Assembly (NCBI GenBank): GCA_024364805.1
Contig: CM044502.1
Coordinates: 59,718,906-59,749,689, forward strand
DNA: 30,784 bases
Direction of reading: 5' to 3'
Source of the DNA: Euprymna scolopes
Lineage: Eukaryota; Mollusca; Cephalopoda; Sepiida; Sepiolidae
Made by a program: the position numbers and the translations under genes. Below are positions 11,066-20,230 of the stretch, piece by piece. The notes below the pieces were generated by a model that had not been told where the DNA came from, made no database searches, and saw only the letters and a list, made by a program, of their open reading frames with translations. Within the stretch, counting starts at the first letter, position 1. The number at the start of each line of letters is the position of its first letter.

Positions 11066-11330
11066 AATATAAAGCTGAACGTATGTGTGTGTGTGTATGT
11101 GTGTGTGGTCAGGAATATATGGTTGGCTATTTTAAAAACTAATTTCATATGATGATAGAAGATGTATCGAGGATCAGGAATAGGTATGTTTGATCTTGCA
11201 GAATGCTGGTTCACAAAAATACGGGGTCTGCGTTCGCGCCTGGCCTCCAAGGTATGTAAATAAAAAAATAAAAAATAAAAACGTTTAAAAGGGTTTTTGA
11301 TATAGATGTACATAAGAATATATGTACATA
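11066..11330 (+). repeat. ~265-bp dispersed/tandem unit, copy 1
   Basis: It begins AATATAAAGCTGAACGT, runs through a TG-rich patch, GGTCAGGAATATATGGTT, GATGTATCGAGGATCAGGAA and GTCTGCGTTCGCGCCTGG, and ends at GATGTACATAAG. The same order of motifs recurs at 12626-12870 with scattered substitutions and small indels. The copy ends exactly where the plus-strand Helitron begins at 11331. Confidence 0.85.
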
Positions 11331-11837
11331 TCTATATATATAAAAGCGAAAATGTATGTATGTATGTTTGTATGTCTGCTAAAGACGTTTGACCGACGGA
11401 ACAAAAATTCACAAACTTGGTCTTCTATAAAAGCCCCACCCTCCGGACGACAAATATCGAAGAATTGGCCCAAAAGGGCCATCAGAAGTGCGTCAACTGA
11501 TCGATTTTATGCAGGGGGGCTCCAAAAAAGTGACATTTTAATGTTACACATTACATATTTTTAAATTGATTCATAACTGCCCAAAAAATACGGGCGCCAA
11601 CTCTTCTACATAAAGTGTACACGGGTCCGTTTATTTTGGGTCAACTTATCTTTAAAACCGCTGAGTCATGTCACGTGATCTTGACGTCAGCAAGCTGTAA
11701 TGGCAGTCTGAATTTAAAAACATTGTTGTTATCGGTAAAATAATTTTTAATCCTCACACAAGCTAAACTATGAAGTTCTACGCTATGACAACGTTACCAA
11801 AGTTATTAGCAGTTAAAAATAGTTAGATACGATAGTT

Positions 11838-12345
11838 AAACGAAAAATAACAAGCCAAAAATTTGAAGTAAAAAAAAAAATACGCTTACAAAAAAATATT
11901 AACAATCGAAGTTTTTACAAAAGAAAAACAGCCAGGCGCAATTTTCTTTTATAGTAACACTCTTTAGAGTGAGGAAGACGAAGTGAGAGAGAGAGAGAGA
12001 CACGCATACACAAACGCAAACAGAGAGAGAGATAAAGAGAGAGAGAAAGAGAGAAAGACAGAGAGAGATGTCTAGACAGGAAACGAAATACGTAATTTAA
12101 TAAACGCTAAACGCTGAATCATAAAAATGTGAAGTAAAACAAAAAATAATACGCTTAAAAAATTAGTAACGATCGATGTTTTTAGCAGGACCTCATATTC
12201 TTTTTTTATCACTCTTTAGACTAGGGAAGACGAAGAGAGACAGACAGATAGAGAGGAAGAGGGAGATAGAGAGAGAGACACACACACCCACAACAACAGA
12301 TAGAGAGAGAAAGGGGGAGAGAGATGTCTACACAGGAACTGTGTT
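11838..12345 (+). repeat. Internal duplication of a ~270-bp GA-rich unit
   Basis: Two successive units share TGAAGTAAAA, AATACGCTTA, AACAATCGA/AACGATCGA, CACTCTTTAGA, a GAAGACGAAG stretch, long (GA)n runs and GAGAGATGTCTA(G/C)ACAGGAA. The second starts near 12106. A third degenerate GA patch is seen at about 12520-12552. The duplication lies wholly inside the Helitron and probably arose by slippage or template switching during rolling-circle replication. Confidence 0.75.
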
Positions 12346-12428
12346 TTAAAATGTAGACTAATAAGAGTGACTGTATTTGTTTTTCGAGTAACGTTTGTTT
12401 CTACGAAAGATGAGACCGCTGGGATTCC

Positions 12429-12467
12429 AAGAACATATACAACACGTTGATCTTAGCCAAAAGACCA
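12429..12467 (-). pseudogene. U2 snRNA 5'-region fragment inside a Helitron
   Basis: On the minus strand this reads GTCTTTTGGCTAAGATCAA and then GTGTTGTATATGTTCTT. Animal U2 snRNA nucleotides ~12-47 are nearly the same: GCCTTTTGGCTAAGATCAA, then GTGTAGTATCTGTTCTT. The branch-point-pairing GTAGTA has become GTTGTA. Similarity is lost on both sides, so the Sm site and later stem-loops are absent and this is not a working snRNA gene. Because it lies within the Helitron it is most simply a captured fragment, but an earlier insertion of a U2 retropseudogene into the Helitron would look alike. Confidence 0.7.
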
Positions 12468-12621
12468 TGTAAACAGGTAATAAATGTTTTAGTTTCAAGA
12501 ATTTATTTTTCTAAGACAAAAAGAGAGAGGTAGAGACAGAGAGAGAGAGAATTCTGAGACAGGTTAATTCAATTTTCTCATTGTTTATACGGTCCCGAGC
12601 AACGCCGGGTAGCACCGCTAG

Positions 12622-13105
12622 TATAATATAAAGCTGAACGTCTGTGTGTGTCTGGTCAGGAATATATGGTTGACTATTTTTAAAAACTGATTACATATAA
12701 TCATAGAAGATGTATCGAGGATCAGGAATGGGTATGTTGAATCTGGCAGAACGGGGGGGGGTCTTAAAAATTGTGGGGTCTGCGTTCGCGCCTGGTCCCC
12801 AAAGTATGGTAATATAAAATTAAAAAAAAAACGTTAAAAAGGGTGTTTCATACAGATGTACATAAGTATACTTTGATAAGTATGTTTCAACTTAAATAGG
12901 GAGGGTATAATAAAAGTGTGAGGTGTGCGTTCGCGGCTGTACTCCATGGAAATATTGCAGAAACTTTAACAAAGACTTATCATATGTATTTACGTAAGTA
13001 TACTTTGATAATTTGTTGCAGTTTGAAGAAATATGGTATAATAAAATTATTGGGTGTTCGTTAACGCCTGACCTACATAGAATGTAAATATGCCACAAAG
13101 TTTAA
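12622..13105 (+). repeat. ~265-bp unit copy 2 plus degenerate copies
   Basis: 12626-12870 repeats the 11066-11330 unit, starting AATATAAAGCTGAACGT and ending GATGTACATAAG. Two further shorter copies follow, recognisable from TATAATAAAA...GTG(C/T)GTTCGC-GGCTG at about 12907-12955 and TATAATAAAATTATTGG...GTTCGTTAACGCCTG at about 13028-13095. A TACTTTGATAA string separates them at about 12869 and 13000. The run looks like a decayed tandem array with a variable ~125-145-bp sub-period, interrupted by the Helitron. Confidence 0.75.
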
Positions 13106-14538
13106 GTTTTTTAAAAGGGGCGATGGTCCACAATAACACCGTTACTTCAATCTTAATTCACGTTAGCTTTTATTTATTTTTTTCAGTTGAATCACATTGT
13201 GCCGAATACATTCACCTCATAAATTCACGTTCTTATTAAAGTGAAAGCCAAAATAAAAAAAATGTCGGAACTTCAGACAATTCTCGACACAAATTTTGGA
13301 TAAATCCTTACCTCATTACCTTCTCCATTTGCACGTGGCACTCTTTCGAAAATAGAAAAATAGATAGATAATAAAAATAAGAACGTTACTTCTTGTCGTG
13401 TCAAAAGAACGAAGAAATCCTGATCACGTGATTACGTGTCTTTTTAAAAACATTTACATAACCTTTTTATTTCTATTTATATATCAGTTTAAGCTTATTT
13501 GTCAGTGAACTAGATGGAATTCAGTTGACTACAACCTTTTCTTCGTGTTCTTTATATTACAATAGTACAACCCTGAATCCGACGACGCAATACTATACCG
13601 TTCAATACTGTAAAACTGAAACTAAGCTGTTCTGCTTGAAAAGAGTGTCATTTTCTTCTTATTCATATTTATATCGATTCCTTGCTTTAAAACACTAAAT
13701 AAATTACGTGTTTACTTTTTTAATATCTCATTTTGCTGTTTCGGATTATTTTACTAAAGTAAGTAAAGCGTTATTATTTTTCAAAACTGTTTTTGTTTCT
13801 TTATTTTTCGATATTTCGTCGATATGATTTAGTAAGGGTGTTTAGCAGAAAAGCCAACAAACGAATATACGAAAAAATAAATATACAAGAAATAAATGTT
13901 ACCATAGTCAATAAAAGTTCAGTTCATGTTTTTTTTTGTTTTGAAATAATTTTTAATGCTCTTTACTTGAAATAATTTCAGCGGCCCGAAATTAAAACGA
14001 AATTTGAGGCGATAACTACTTAAATGAATTTTTACATAAACTACACATGCCATAATCGAATATTCCTCAAGCACAAAATAACGGAAAATATTAAAATGTG
14101 TTAATAAATATTCCTTACGCTGACGGAACGCTCTTAAATTGTTAACACATAATGCTCAGGTATCCCTCGGTCAAATTGAAAACGGAGATCTCCATTTCAA
14201 AATCGCTGCCATATTGATTTTTTTAAACCGATTCGTGAATAAAAAAAAACAATTTTTTTTACAAACTACTTAAAAATACAAACCAATGAACGTCTCTACA
14301 AGAAAAGTAACTTTTATTGACTATGTTAACATTTGTTTCTTGTAGATTTATATTATTATTATATATATAACATTTTCTCTTTGTAAGGAAACATGATTTT
14401 GTTGGTCACTCTTGATATAAAAATATATTTTCGCAAAAATTATCTTTACTTTAATCATAGTTTGCTTAGGGTAAAATTTTTGATTATCACAACCTATCTT
14501 TATAACCTATCATACTTTCATCAATCACAGTCCATTTT
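13106..14538. other. AT-rich sequence, no gene seen
   Basis: No supportable gene or repeat. The 60-codon open frame at 13793-13975 carries no recognised motif. The stretch ends at an assembly gap. Confidence 0.45.
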
Positions 14539-15192
14539 NNNNNNNNNNNNNNNNNNNNNNNNNNNNNNNNNNNNNNNNNNNNNNNNNNNNNNNNNNNNNN
14601 NNNNNNNNNNNNNNNNNNNNNNNNNNNNNNNNNNNNNNNNNNNNNNNNNNNNNNNNNNNNNNNNNNNNNNNNNNNNNNNNNNNNNNNNNNNNNNNNNNNN
14701 NNNNNNNNNNNNNNNNNNNNNNNNNNNNNNNNNNNNNNNNNNNNNNNNNNNNNNNNNNNNNNNNNNNNNNNNNNNNNNNNNNNNNNNNNNNNNNNNNNNN
14801 NNNNNNNNNNNNNNNNNNNNNNNNNNNNNNNNNNNNNNNNNNNNNNNNNNNNNNNNNNNNNNNNNNNNNNNNNNNNNNNNNNNNNNNNNNNNNNNNNNNN
14901 NNNNNNNNNNNNNNNNNNNNNNNNNNNNNNNNNNNNNNNNNNNNNNNNNNNNNNNNNNNNNNNNNNNNNNNNNNNNNNNNNNNNNNNNNNNNNNNNNNNN
15001 NNNNNNNNNNNNNNNNNNNNNNNNNNNNNNNNNNNNNNNNNNNNNNNNNNNNNNNNNNNNNNNNNNNNNNNNNNNNNNNNNNNNNNNNNNNNNNNNNNNN
15101 NNNNNNNNNNNNNNNNNNNNNNNNNNNNNNNNNNNNNNNNNNNNNNNNNNNNNNNNNNNNNNNNNNNNNNNNNNNNNNNNNNNNNNNNNNNN
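14539..15192. other. Assembly gap (654 N)
   Basis: Unresolved bases. Reading frames that appear to cross it are meaningless. The right edge starts inside an (AAT)n microsatellite, which probably contributed to the assembly break. Confidence 0.99.
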
Positions 15193-15211
15193 ATAATAAT
15201 AATAATAATAA
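15193..15211. repeat. (ATA)n microsatellite at gap edge
   Basis: A trinucleotide tract truncated by the gap. On the minus strand it would be (TTA)n following about 30 bp of mixed sequence, so it could be the tail of a minus-strand retroposon, but too little is visible to say. Confidence 0.85.
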
Positions 15212-17204
15212 CGACATCTTACGGTAAATTGCTGCCAAGTCTGGTGTCAGTGATTAGTCTGTTATTTCAACCGCTTGCTTGAAAACTTTGCCCCTGGGCC
15301 TAATCGTTGATTTCATAACTTATGCGAAAATAAAATAATTTGGTACCTCACACTCTTTAAAGCAATATTTTCATGTCAAAGTACTAAATCTTACTGAATT
15401 CACTCCTAGCATATCTACAGCTAATCAAATCATATTTTATAGTATAATCCTTAGTAACTCTCTAGTCTCTAAAGAAAAAGTTGTTATCACAAGGAAAACA
15501 TTCCATGTTGAAATAAATAAGTCTCTATAAAAGTATGAGCACTTGTCTTTATGATTGCTAAGTAGTTCAAAATATTTCTGTATATTAGACATTGTGTTAA
15601 TTTAAATGCCAGACATATTTTCCTGTAACAATTAAAAAGGAGGTTAATTACATATTTCTTTTGCATTAAATATTTTGTAATATTCTCCTCTTTGGTTCAT
15701 ATCATCGTTATATTACCATCAAAGACTAAGATATATTATTCATATAATATTCTGCTTTTTACTTCCTTAGTCCGTTTGTACGTTACATTCTGAAAAGGCC
15801 AAATACATTTTCAAAGACTCACATTCCTTTAGGAAATGATCCAATTCGAAACATTTGGCATTAAAAAGGTCAAATTCGCAATATTGGACGATATATATAC
15901 ATAATTTACATAGTCTTGTTTTCAAATATTCATGAAATATATGATTACTGGTTTAAATATGTGACTAAGGAACTGGTAGTAATTTCTAATTTCAGCAGTC
16001 GTTCAGTGAAGAAGTCACGAACACATTATGTAAAAAAGATAATATTTAAAAGAAACCAGACAAAATTGGATACCTGCCTGTCAAGTCTTAAGGAGCAAAT
16101 TAAAGATTGTTTCTTACAATGTAATTTTTTACTGAACTATATAGCACAATATTATTTTCGGGGTTTAATTTGAGTTAGTTTTCTATTTAAAATACAATGG
16201 AAAAATGTCCATAAAAATTCTAGGTGTATCAAAATATATACAGTATGTTGATTATATATAATGCCATTCTCCCGCGTCCAGCTAGTATTAGATATACATT
16301 AAACATTTTAAAAATTCATATCCAATAAATTTCGTTTCATAAATAGTTAAAATTTGGATTTTTAAGAGTAAAAACAGATACGTTTTAGAAGTCATGAAAT
16401 GCAAATTCATATATTATTATTGTCACTTTAGATTCTGTGAATAATTGACACATTTTATTATAAAAAAATGTTTGTTTTATGCGTTGAAAGTGTCGAGAAT
16501 CAGCTGGATTAGGTAAAACCGTGTCCAAAATATCCAAGCTACTTTGTGCATCTCGTCGACCTCTGGAATTTGTATATCGATTTTAAAAATCTGTACGAAA
16601 GTTTTATTTGTATCCATTATTTAATGCAAGGGATATCTTGATCTTGTTCGTAAGATGAAACAGAAATACATTAGGATTAATCATCATTTTAAATGGTAGC
16701 GTTGTATAGGACACACAACCAATGTTTTGCACGTGCGATATTAAAAATGCTCACATGAATTACATAATAATTCTACCTGGTTATACATGACTGAACAGGA
16801 GTAAGTTATTCACTGAAATAAACATTTCATTGGGTTTGGCATATAGATACATAACAATTCACAAGTCTTACGAGACGCACATTAAGAAAGTCGGAGATTA
16901 CATCAGCTGAAACGTTGTTCGACCAACATTCACGATGATAAAATTAATCAAAATAATTCAAATAATAAAATTAATAAAATTCCATTTAGTGCCATTATTA
17001 CATTACTATATAGCATCAGCATTCGTCTTTGCTATGGCTTTTTCTCTGCTCATACATCCAAATGAATCTAGGTGTTATTTGATTAGTATACTTGTGTAGT
17101 TCAATTAACAGTTTCATGTCCGTTTGAATTTCTGATAAAATTAGTGGTATATATTATTTAATTGGCAAAAAATATATCTTAATTGGAATTCATAAGTGAG
17201 ATTA
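15212..17204. other. AT-rich sequence, no gene seen
   Basis: No supportable gene. The 85-codon open frame at 15916-16173 lacks a recognisable domain. At 16262-16288 the string CTCCCGCGTCCAGCTAGTAT closely resembles the central end of each arm of the 2633-2740 palindrome, ending in CTAG (16282-16285) and then T, so it may be a Helitron-type terminus without the usual hairpin. Confidence 0.45.
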
Positions 17205-17545
17205 ATATTACTTATTATTTTTATTTATTGAGAACTATTATCCTCATCCTTCTGAGTTGTTGCTTCACGACGTTTCGGCCGACTATTCCTCTGGCCTTCG
17301 TCAGGTGGTAACGCCGACGGGATAGGAATTCCGAATCTCCTAACAGCATTCTTAGCAATTCCTGCCATCCATAGTTGGTATGGTCTCACCATGTTTTAAA
17401 CCAAGTAGGCCTCTGACCGGCTTTGGGTAGGATTGAAACCGCTATATTCAGACAATTATCACCTGTCACAAAAAGAGATTCAACCTCTCTATCAACTGCG
17501 CTACGGACCCAAAGGGCGATCAAGGTTGGATTTTTATTGTCTTTT
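17205..17545 (-). mobile_element. tRNA-derived SINE
   Basis: Read on the minus strand, the head GGGTCCGTAGCGCAGTTGA resembles a tRNA 5' half. Box A is TAGCGCAGTTGA (17492-17503) and box B is GGTTTCAATCC (17430-17440), 51 bp apart, a little wider than in a standard tRNA. A non-tRNA body follows, then a distinctive tail: CTGACGAAGGCC, a 12-nt loop, GGCCGAAACGTC (plus positions about 17268-17304), AGCAACAACT and an AT-rich end near 17205. The tail can fold as GACG/CGTC and GGCC/GGCC stems around an AA/GAAA internal loop. Similar tails are, from memory, common in Penelope-like and other retroelements, so the SINE may borrow its tail from a partner LINE or PLE. About 340 bp, apparently full length. 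Confidence 0.75.
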
Positions 17546-17552
17546 TTTTTTT

Positions 17553-17650
17553 TGACTGACGAATGCCAGAGGAATAGTTGGCCAAAACGACGTGAAACAA
17601 CAACCAAGAAAGATAAGGACAATAGTCCGCAATAAATTAAAATTAATAAA
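17553..17650 (+). mobile_element. Second copy of the SINE/partner 3' tail
   Basis: CTGACGAATGCCAGAGGAAT, TTGGCCAAAACGACGTG and AACAACAACCAAGAAAGAT match the tail of the minus-strand SINE at 17205-17304 in opposite orientation, then AATAGTCCGCAATAAATT. Only the tail is present; it starts right behind the SINE head with a T run between. The two copies together make a ~50-bp imperfect inverted repeat that could be mistaken for transposon termini. Confidence 0.75.
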
Positions 17651-18557
17651 ATTAGTAGTGTTTCCAAATAGCTTACTTTAAATTTCTAAACTAAATTATT
17701 ATATTGTTTAATTCTTATTAAATATTTGATCATACTATCTTAATATAATGTAATGCCAATGACTTTGCTTTGAAATAAATGATGTAAGATTAATTCATTC
17801 CAGGATCATTTTAATGAAATTTTATATTACTATCGTAACAATTACTATTTTATTTGCACGATTAAGTATATGTCTGCAGATCCAATTGAGAGGTGTGTAT
17901 ACTTGTTAGCATCGATCAATTAATTCATGCCATTTTTAAGGGCAGTTTATTTTCATGATAAATTAGTTTATAAATGTTAATTGTCAAGCATTTTAATATT
18001 CATTTGGAGATTTAACATATTGTTGTCAACGTTACACGGGAAACTGATGTTATTTCTGCCCATAATATTTCGAAGTATCAAGTTTTCTGTTGTGTCACAT
18101 CAATTACTTTGTCCCATTGTCTTATTAAGTTGCTGCCTCCTTGTCTTTGATTTTCATCTCATTCGTATAATAACATGTTAATTCCTTCAATTGTATATTA
18201 CTAGAGCGGTATTATCTTCCTTGAGGAACATGTCCTTATTTATCGACACAGGCAATACAGCTGTTATAAAGAATATCTACCCGCCCGCTTTACACATATC
18301 TGTTAAAGGTAACATACTTGTTTCAAGTTCTCAGAATTTAGTTTAATATGACACTTGTTCTGGCATTCTAATAATGCATCTGGTTTGAACGATTATATCT
18401 ATACTGATGATTCCGTGTGAATTAAACGCAAACGTATGTAGAAAAATTGCACATTCTTGTTACAATGATTATACTTTACATATGAGTGTATAGCACTAGT
18501 TATATATACCTAGTGTACAATATACTTATGGTCATAGAGCAATAAAATCGTCGTGTG
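17651..18557. other. AT-rich sequence, no gene seen
   Basis: No supportable gene or repeat. The 66-codon open frame at 17981-18181 is hydrophobic and cysteine-bearing but matches nothing I recognise. Confidence 0.45.
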
Positions 18558-18785
18558 TCATTCATGAAAGAAATTGTAAAACGTAATGTCTTTTGTGTGG
18601 AGGAAATGTTTAATTTCATGGATATCCTTGAGCTTAGTGAATAACCAAAAGTCACAGAAAGCAAATTCTGGAGTATAGGGAGGGTTGGGAACGGTCTTGA
18701 TGTCCATCTTGGTCAAATAGTCTGTAACAATGTTGAGGTTGTGGACTGATGCATTAGCGCAAATCTTCAGTATCTTCTCTTCCCC
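18558..18785 (-). pseudogene. Mariner transposase C-terminal fragment
   Basis: The minus strand encodes about 72 codons without a stop, ending in TGA at 18558-18560. The peptide contains ANASVHNLNIVTDYLTK, MDIKTVPNPPYTPEFAFCDF and WLFTKLKDI. This follows the mariner catalytic core HDNA-x-x-H...LPHPPYSPDLAP-CDFWLFPKLK. The spacing from the second catalytic position to the third is 34 residues, as in mariner DD34D. The second aspartate is replaced by alanine (CANA for HDNA) while the third (CDF) is kept, so it cannot be catalytic. The N-terminal half and both inverted repeats are missing. It differs clearly from the copy at 21296. Confidence 0.8.
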
Positions 18786-19901
18786 GTGAATAAATCTATG
18801 TACAGTTCACACACTTACATCAAACTCTATAGACACACAACTGTGTTTATTCGTGAAATTCTTTATTTAACCAATCAACATTCGTGTTCTGACTTCCTTT
18901 ACTTCTTCCATACCCCTTATCATCCCACGCAGACTCCCTACCTCCTTTTAATCTCTTATGCTACTCAAATATTTGGGCTACATTCATACAAAATTGTCCA
19001 AGTCTGAGACATGCCTTATTTTTCTTCATGCTAAAAACATAATTGAATTGCCTATCTTTATTTTAAAGTGCTTTCACGTTCAGATTGCATTTTTGACATT
19101 CCCTAGCTGTGACAATCAGGCTTTAGTAGGGTGTGTTTTTATTGCTGTAGTACCATTCATTTTTACCCGACATCATACAAGCTCATAAGATGTATAGAAC
19201 TAATATACTGAATTTTTAAGAGTCTACGATCAGTTTTATATGCGTGAAGAAAAAGTATGGGAACTTATTTAAGACAACTCGTAAGTCAATACATTTTATT
19301 TCTAAGTTTAAGGTCGCGAAAGTGTTGTGTGCCATACAAAATACAAATCAAACCAACGATAGAAAGTAATAATCTCTGCGGTATGAGATGGACATAATAG
19401 AATGACTTTCTTTGAAATTATATTGTAATTTTACAGCGATACAACAATGTCTAGATTTCTCCGCAAGGTAGATAGTTCGTTTGAACATTAATAACGTCAA
19501 AATATAATATTCATTAATATTACGCAAATAAACGTAAAATGAGTGGGATATTTGATTAAACTCTAAACTTGCAAACGACATTATTTCTGGGACATCAGCT
19601 AAATCTATGAGACAAAATAGGAATAGAAGTATTCGATTCCCTTCGTATGTGGATATTTCTAGGGTCAGCGCTTTCCTAATACAATAATTATTTTACACTG
19701 TTTGGGACGACATTAATTAACTTATTGGATTCAACTCGCATTCAGCACGATAATATTTACTCTTCATCGAACCAGTTATCAATATTAGAGGGGAATAAAT
19801 GATTGTACACTTTATAAGAAAAGCATCTATAATCATATCTACAGATTTCCAAGCAAATTTCACGTTACCTTGCCCGAAGAGGTACATATACGCATTTAAG
19901 A

Positions 19902-19908
<7 letters not shown>
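18786..19908. other. AT-rich sequence, no gene seen
   Basis: No supportable gene. Open frames at 18786-19007, 18958-19188 and 19348-19581 are short, overlap or lie in different frames, and have no recognisable motif. Confidence 0.45.
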
Positions 19909-19942
<34 letters not shown>

Positions 19943-20096
19943 GGGGTACATGTGTGTGTGTCTGTGTCTATGTGCCTTTGTCTGTGTATAGAGAGAGAGA
20001 GAAAGGGAGAGAGAGGGGATGAGAGGTGGAGAGAGTGAGAGAGAGAAGGATATATATATATGTATATCTATATATATATATATAAATGTTTCTCTC

Positions 20097-20160
<64 letters not shown>
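19909..20160. repeat. Compound microsatellite: TA, GT, GA, TA
   Basis: (TA)n at about 19909-19940, then a G run, GT-rich and CTGTGT strings, (GA)n-rich 19989-20048, interrupted TA to about 20086, a CTCTCTCTG string, and (TA)30 at about 20101-20160. Long open frames on both strands here are repeat translations. The tract ends at a Helitron 3' terminus. Confidence 0.95.
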
Positions 20161-20161
<1 letters not shown>

Positions 20162-20230
20162 TAGCTGTATATACCAGGCGTTGCCCGGTTTAAACCTATT
20201 GTCGTGTGGGGACATTAGTCACATACTATA
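20161..20230 (-). mobile_element. Helitron 3' end, minus strand
   Basis: On the minus strand a 7-bp hairpin with one mismatch (20173-20179 with 20183-20189; GGGCAACGCC core) is followed by 8 nt and CTAG (20161-20164), then T of the long TA tract. The geometry is the same as for the Helitron ends at 10234 and 12621. The element would extend rightward, but I could not find its TC 5' end, so only the terminus is called. Confidence 0.7.

Larger units (their letters stand above)
11331..12621 (+). mobile_element. Structurally complete non-autonomous Helitron
   Basis: The 1291-bp element begins TCTATATATATAAAAGCG directly after an A. It ends with hairpin CCCGAGCAACGCCGGG (12594-12609), 8 nt, then CTAG (12618-12621) directly before a T, the textbook A/TC...CTRR/T Helitron outline. 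There are no terminal inverted repeats and no target duplication, as expected for rolling-circle transposition. It encodes no recognisable Rep/helicase; the 80-codon open frame at its 5' end (11322-11564) is not a known domain. Inside are two ~270-bp GA-rich repeats, a U2 snRNA-like fragment, and adjacent TCACGTGA (11671-11678) and TGACGTCA (11682-11689) palindromes. It sits precisely between two copies of the ~265-bp unit. Confidence 0.85.

Noticed and set aside
14393-15238. Long open frames on both strands (267 and 237 codons)
   Set aside because: They consist almost wholly of unresolved bases in the assembly gap.
17423-17520. Functional tRNA gene on the minus strand
   Set aside because: Box A and box B are present, but the anticodon arm and acceptor pairing do not form a normal cloverleaf, and a SINE body and tail follow directly.
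17258-17603. DNA transposon with ~50-bp terminal inverted repeats
   Set aside because: The apparent ends are two opposite copies of a SINE tail; the tRNA-like boxes and tail polarity explain the structure better.
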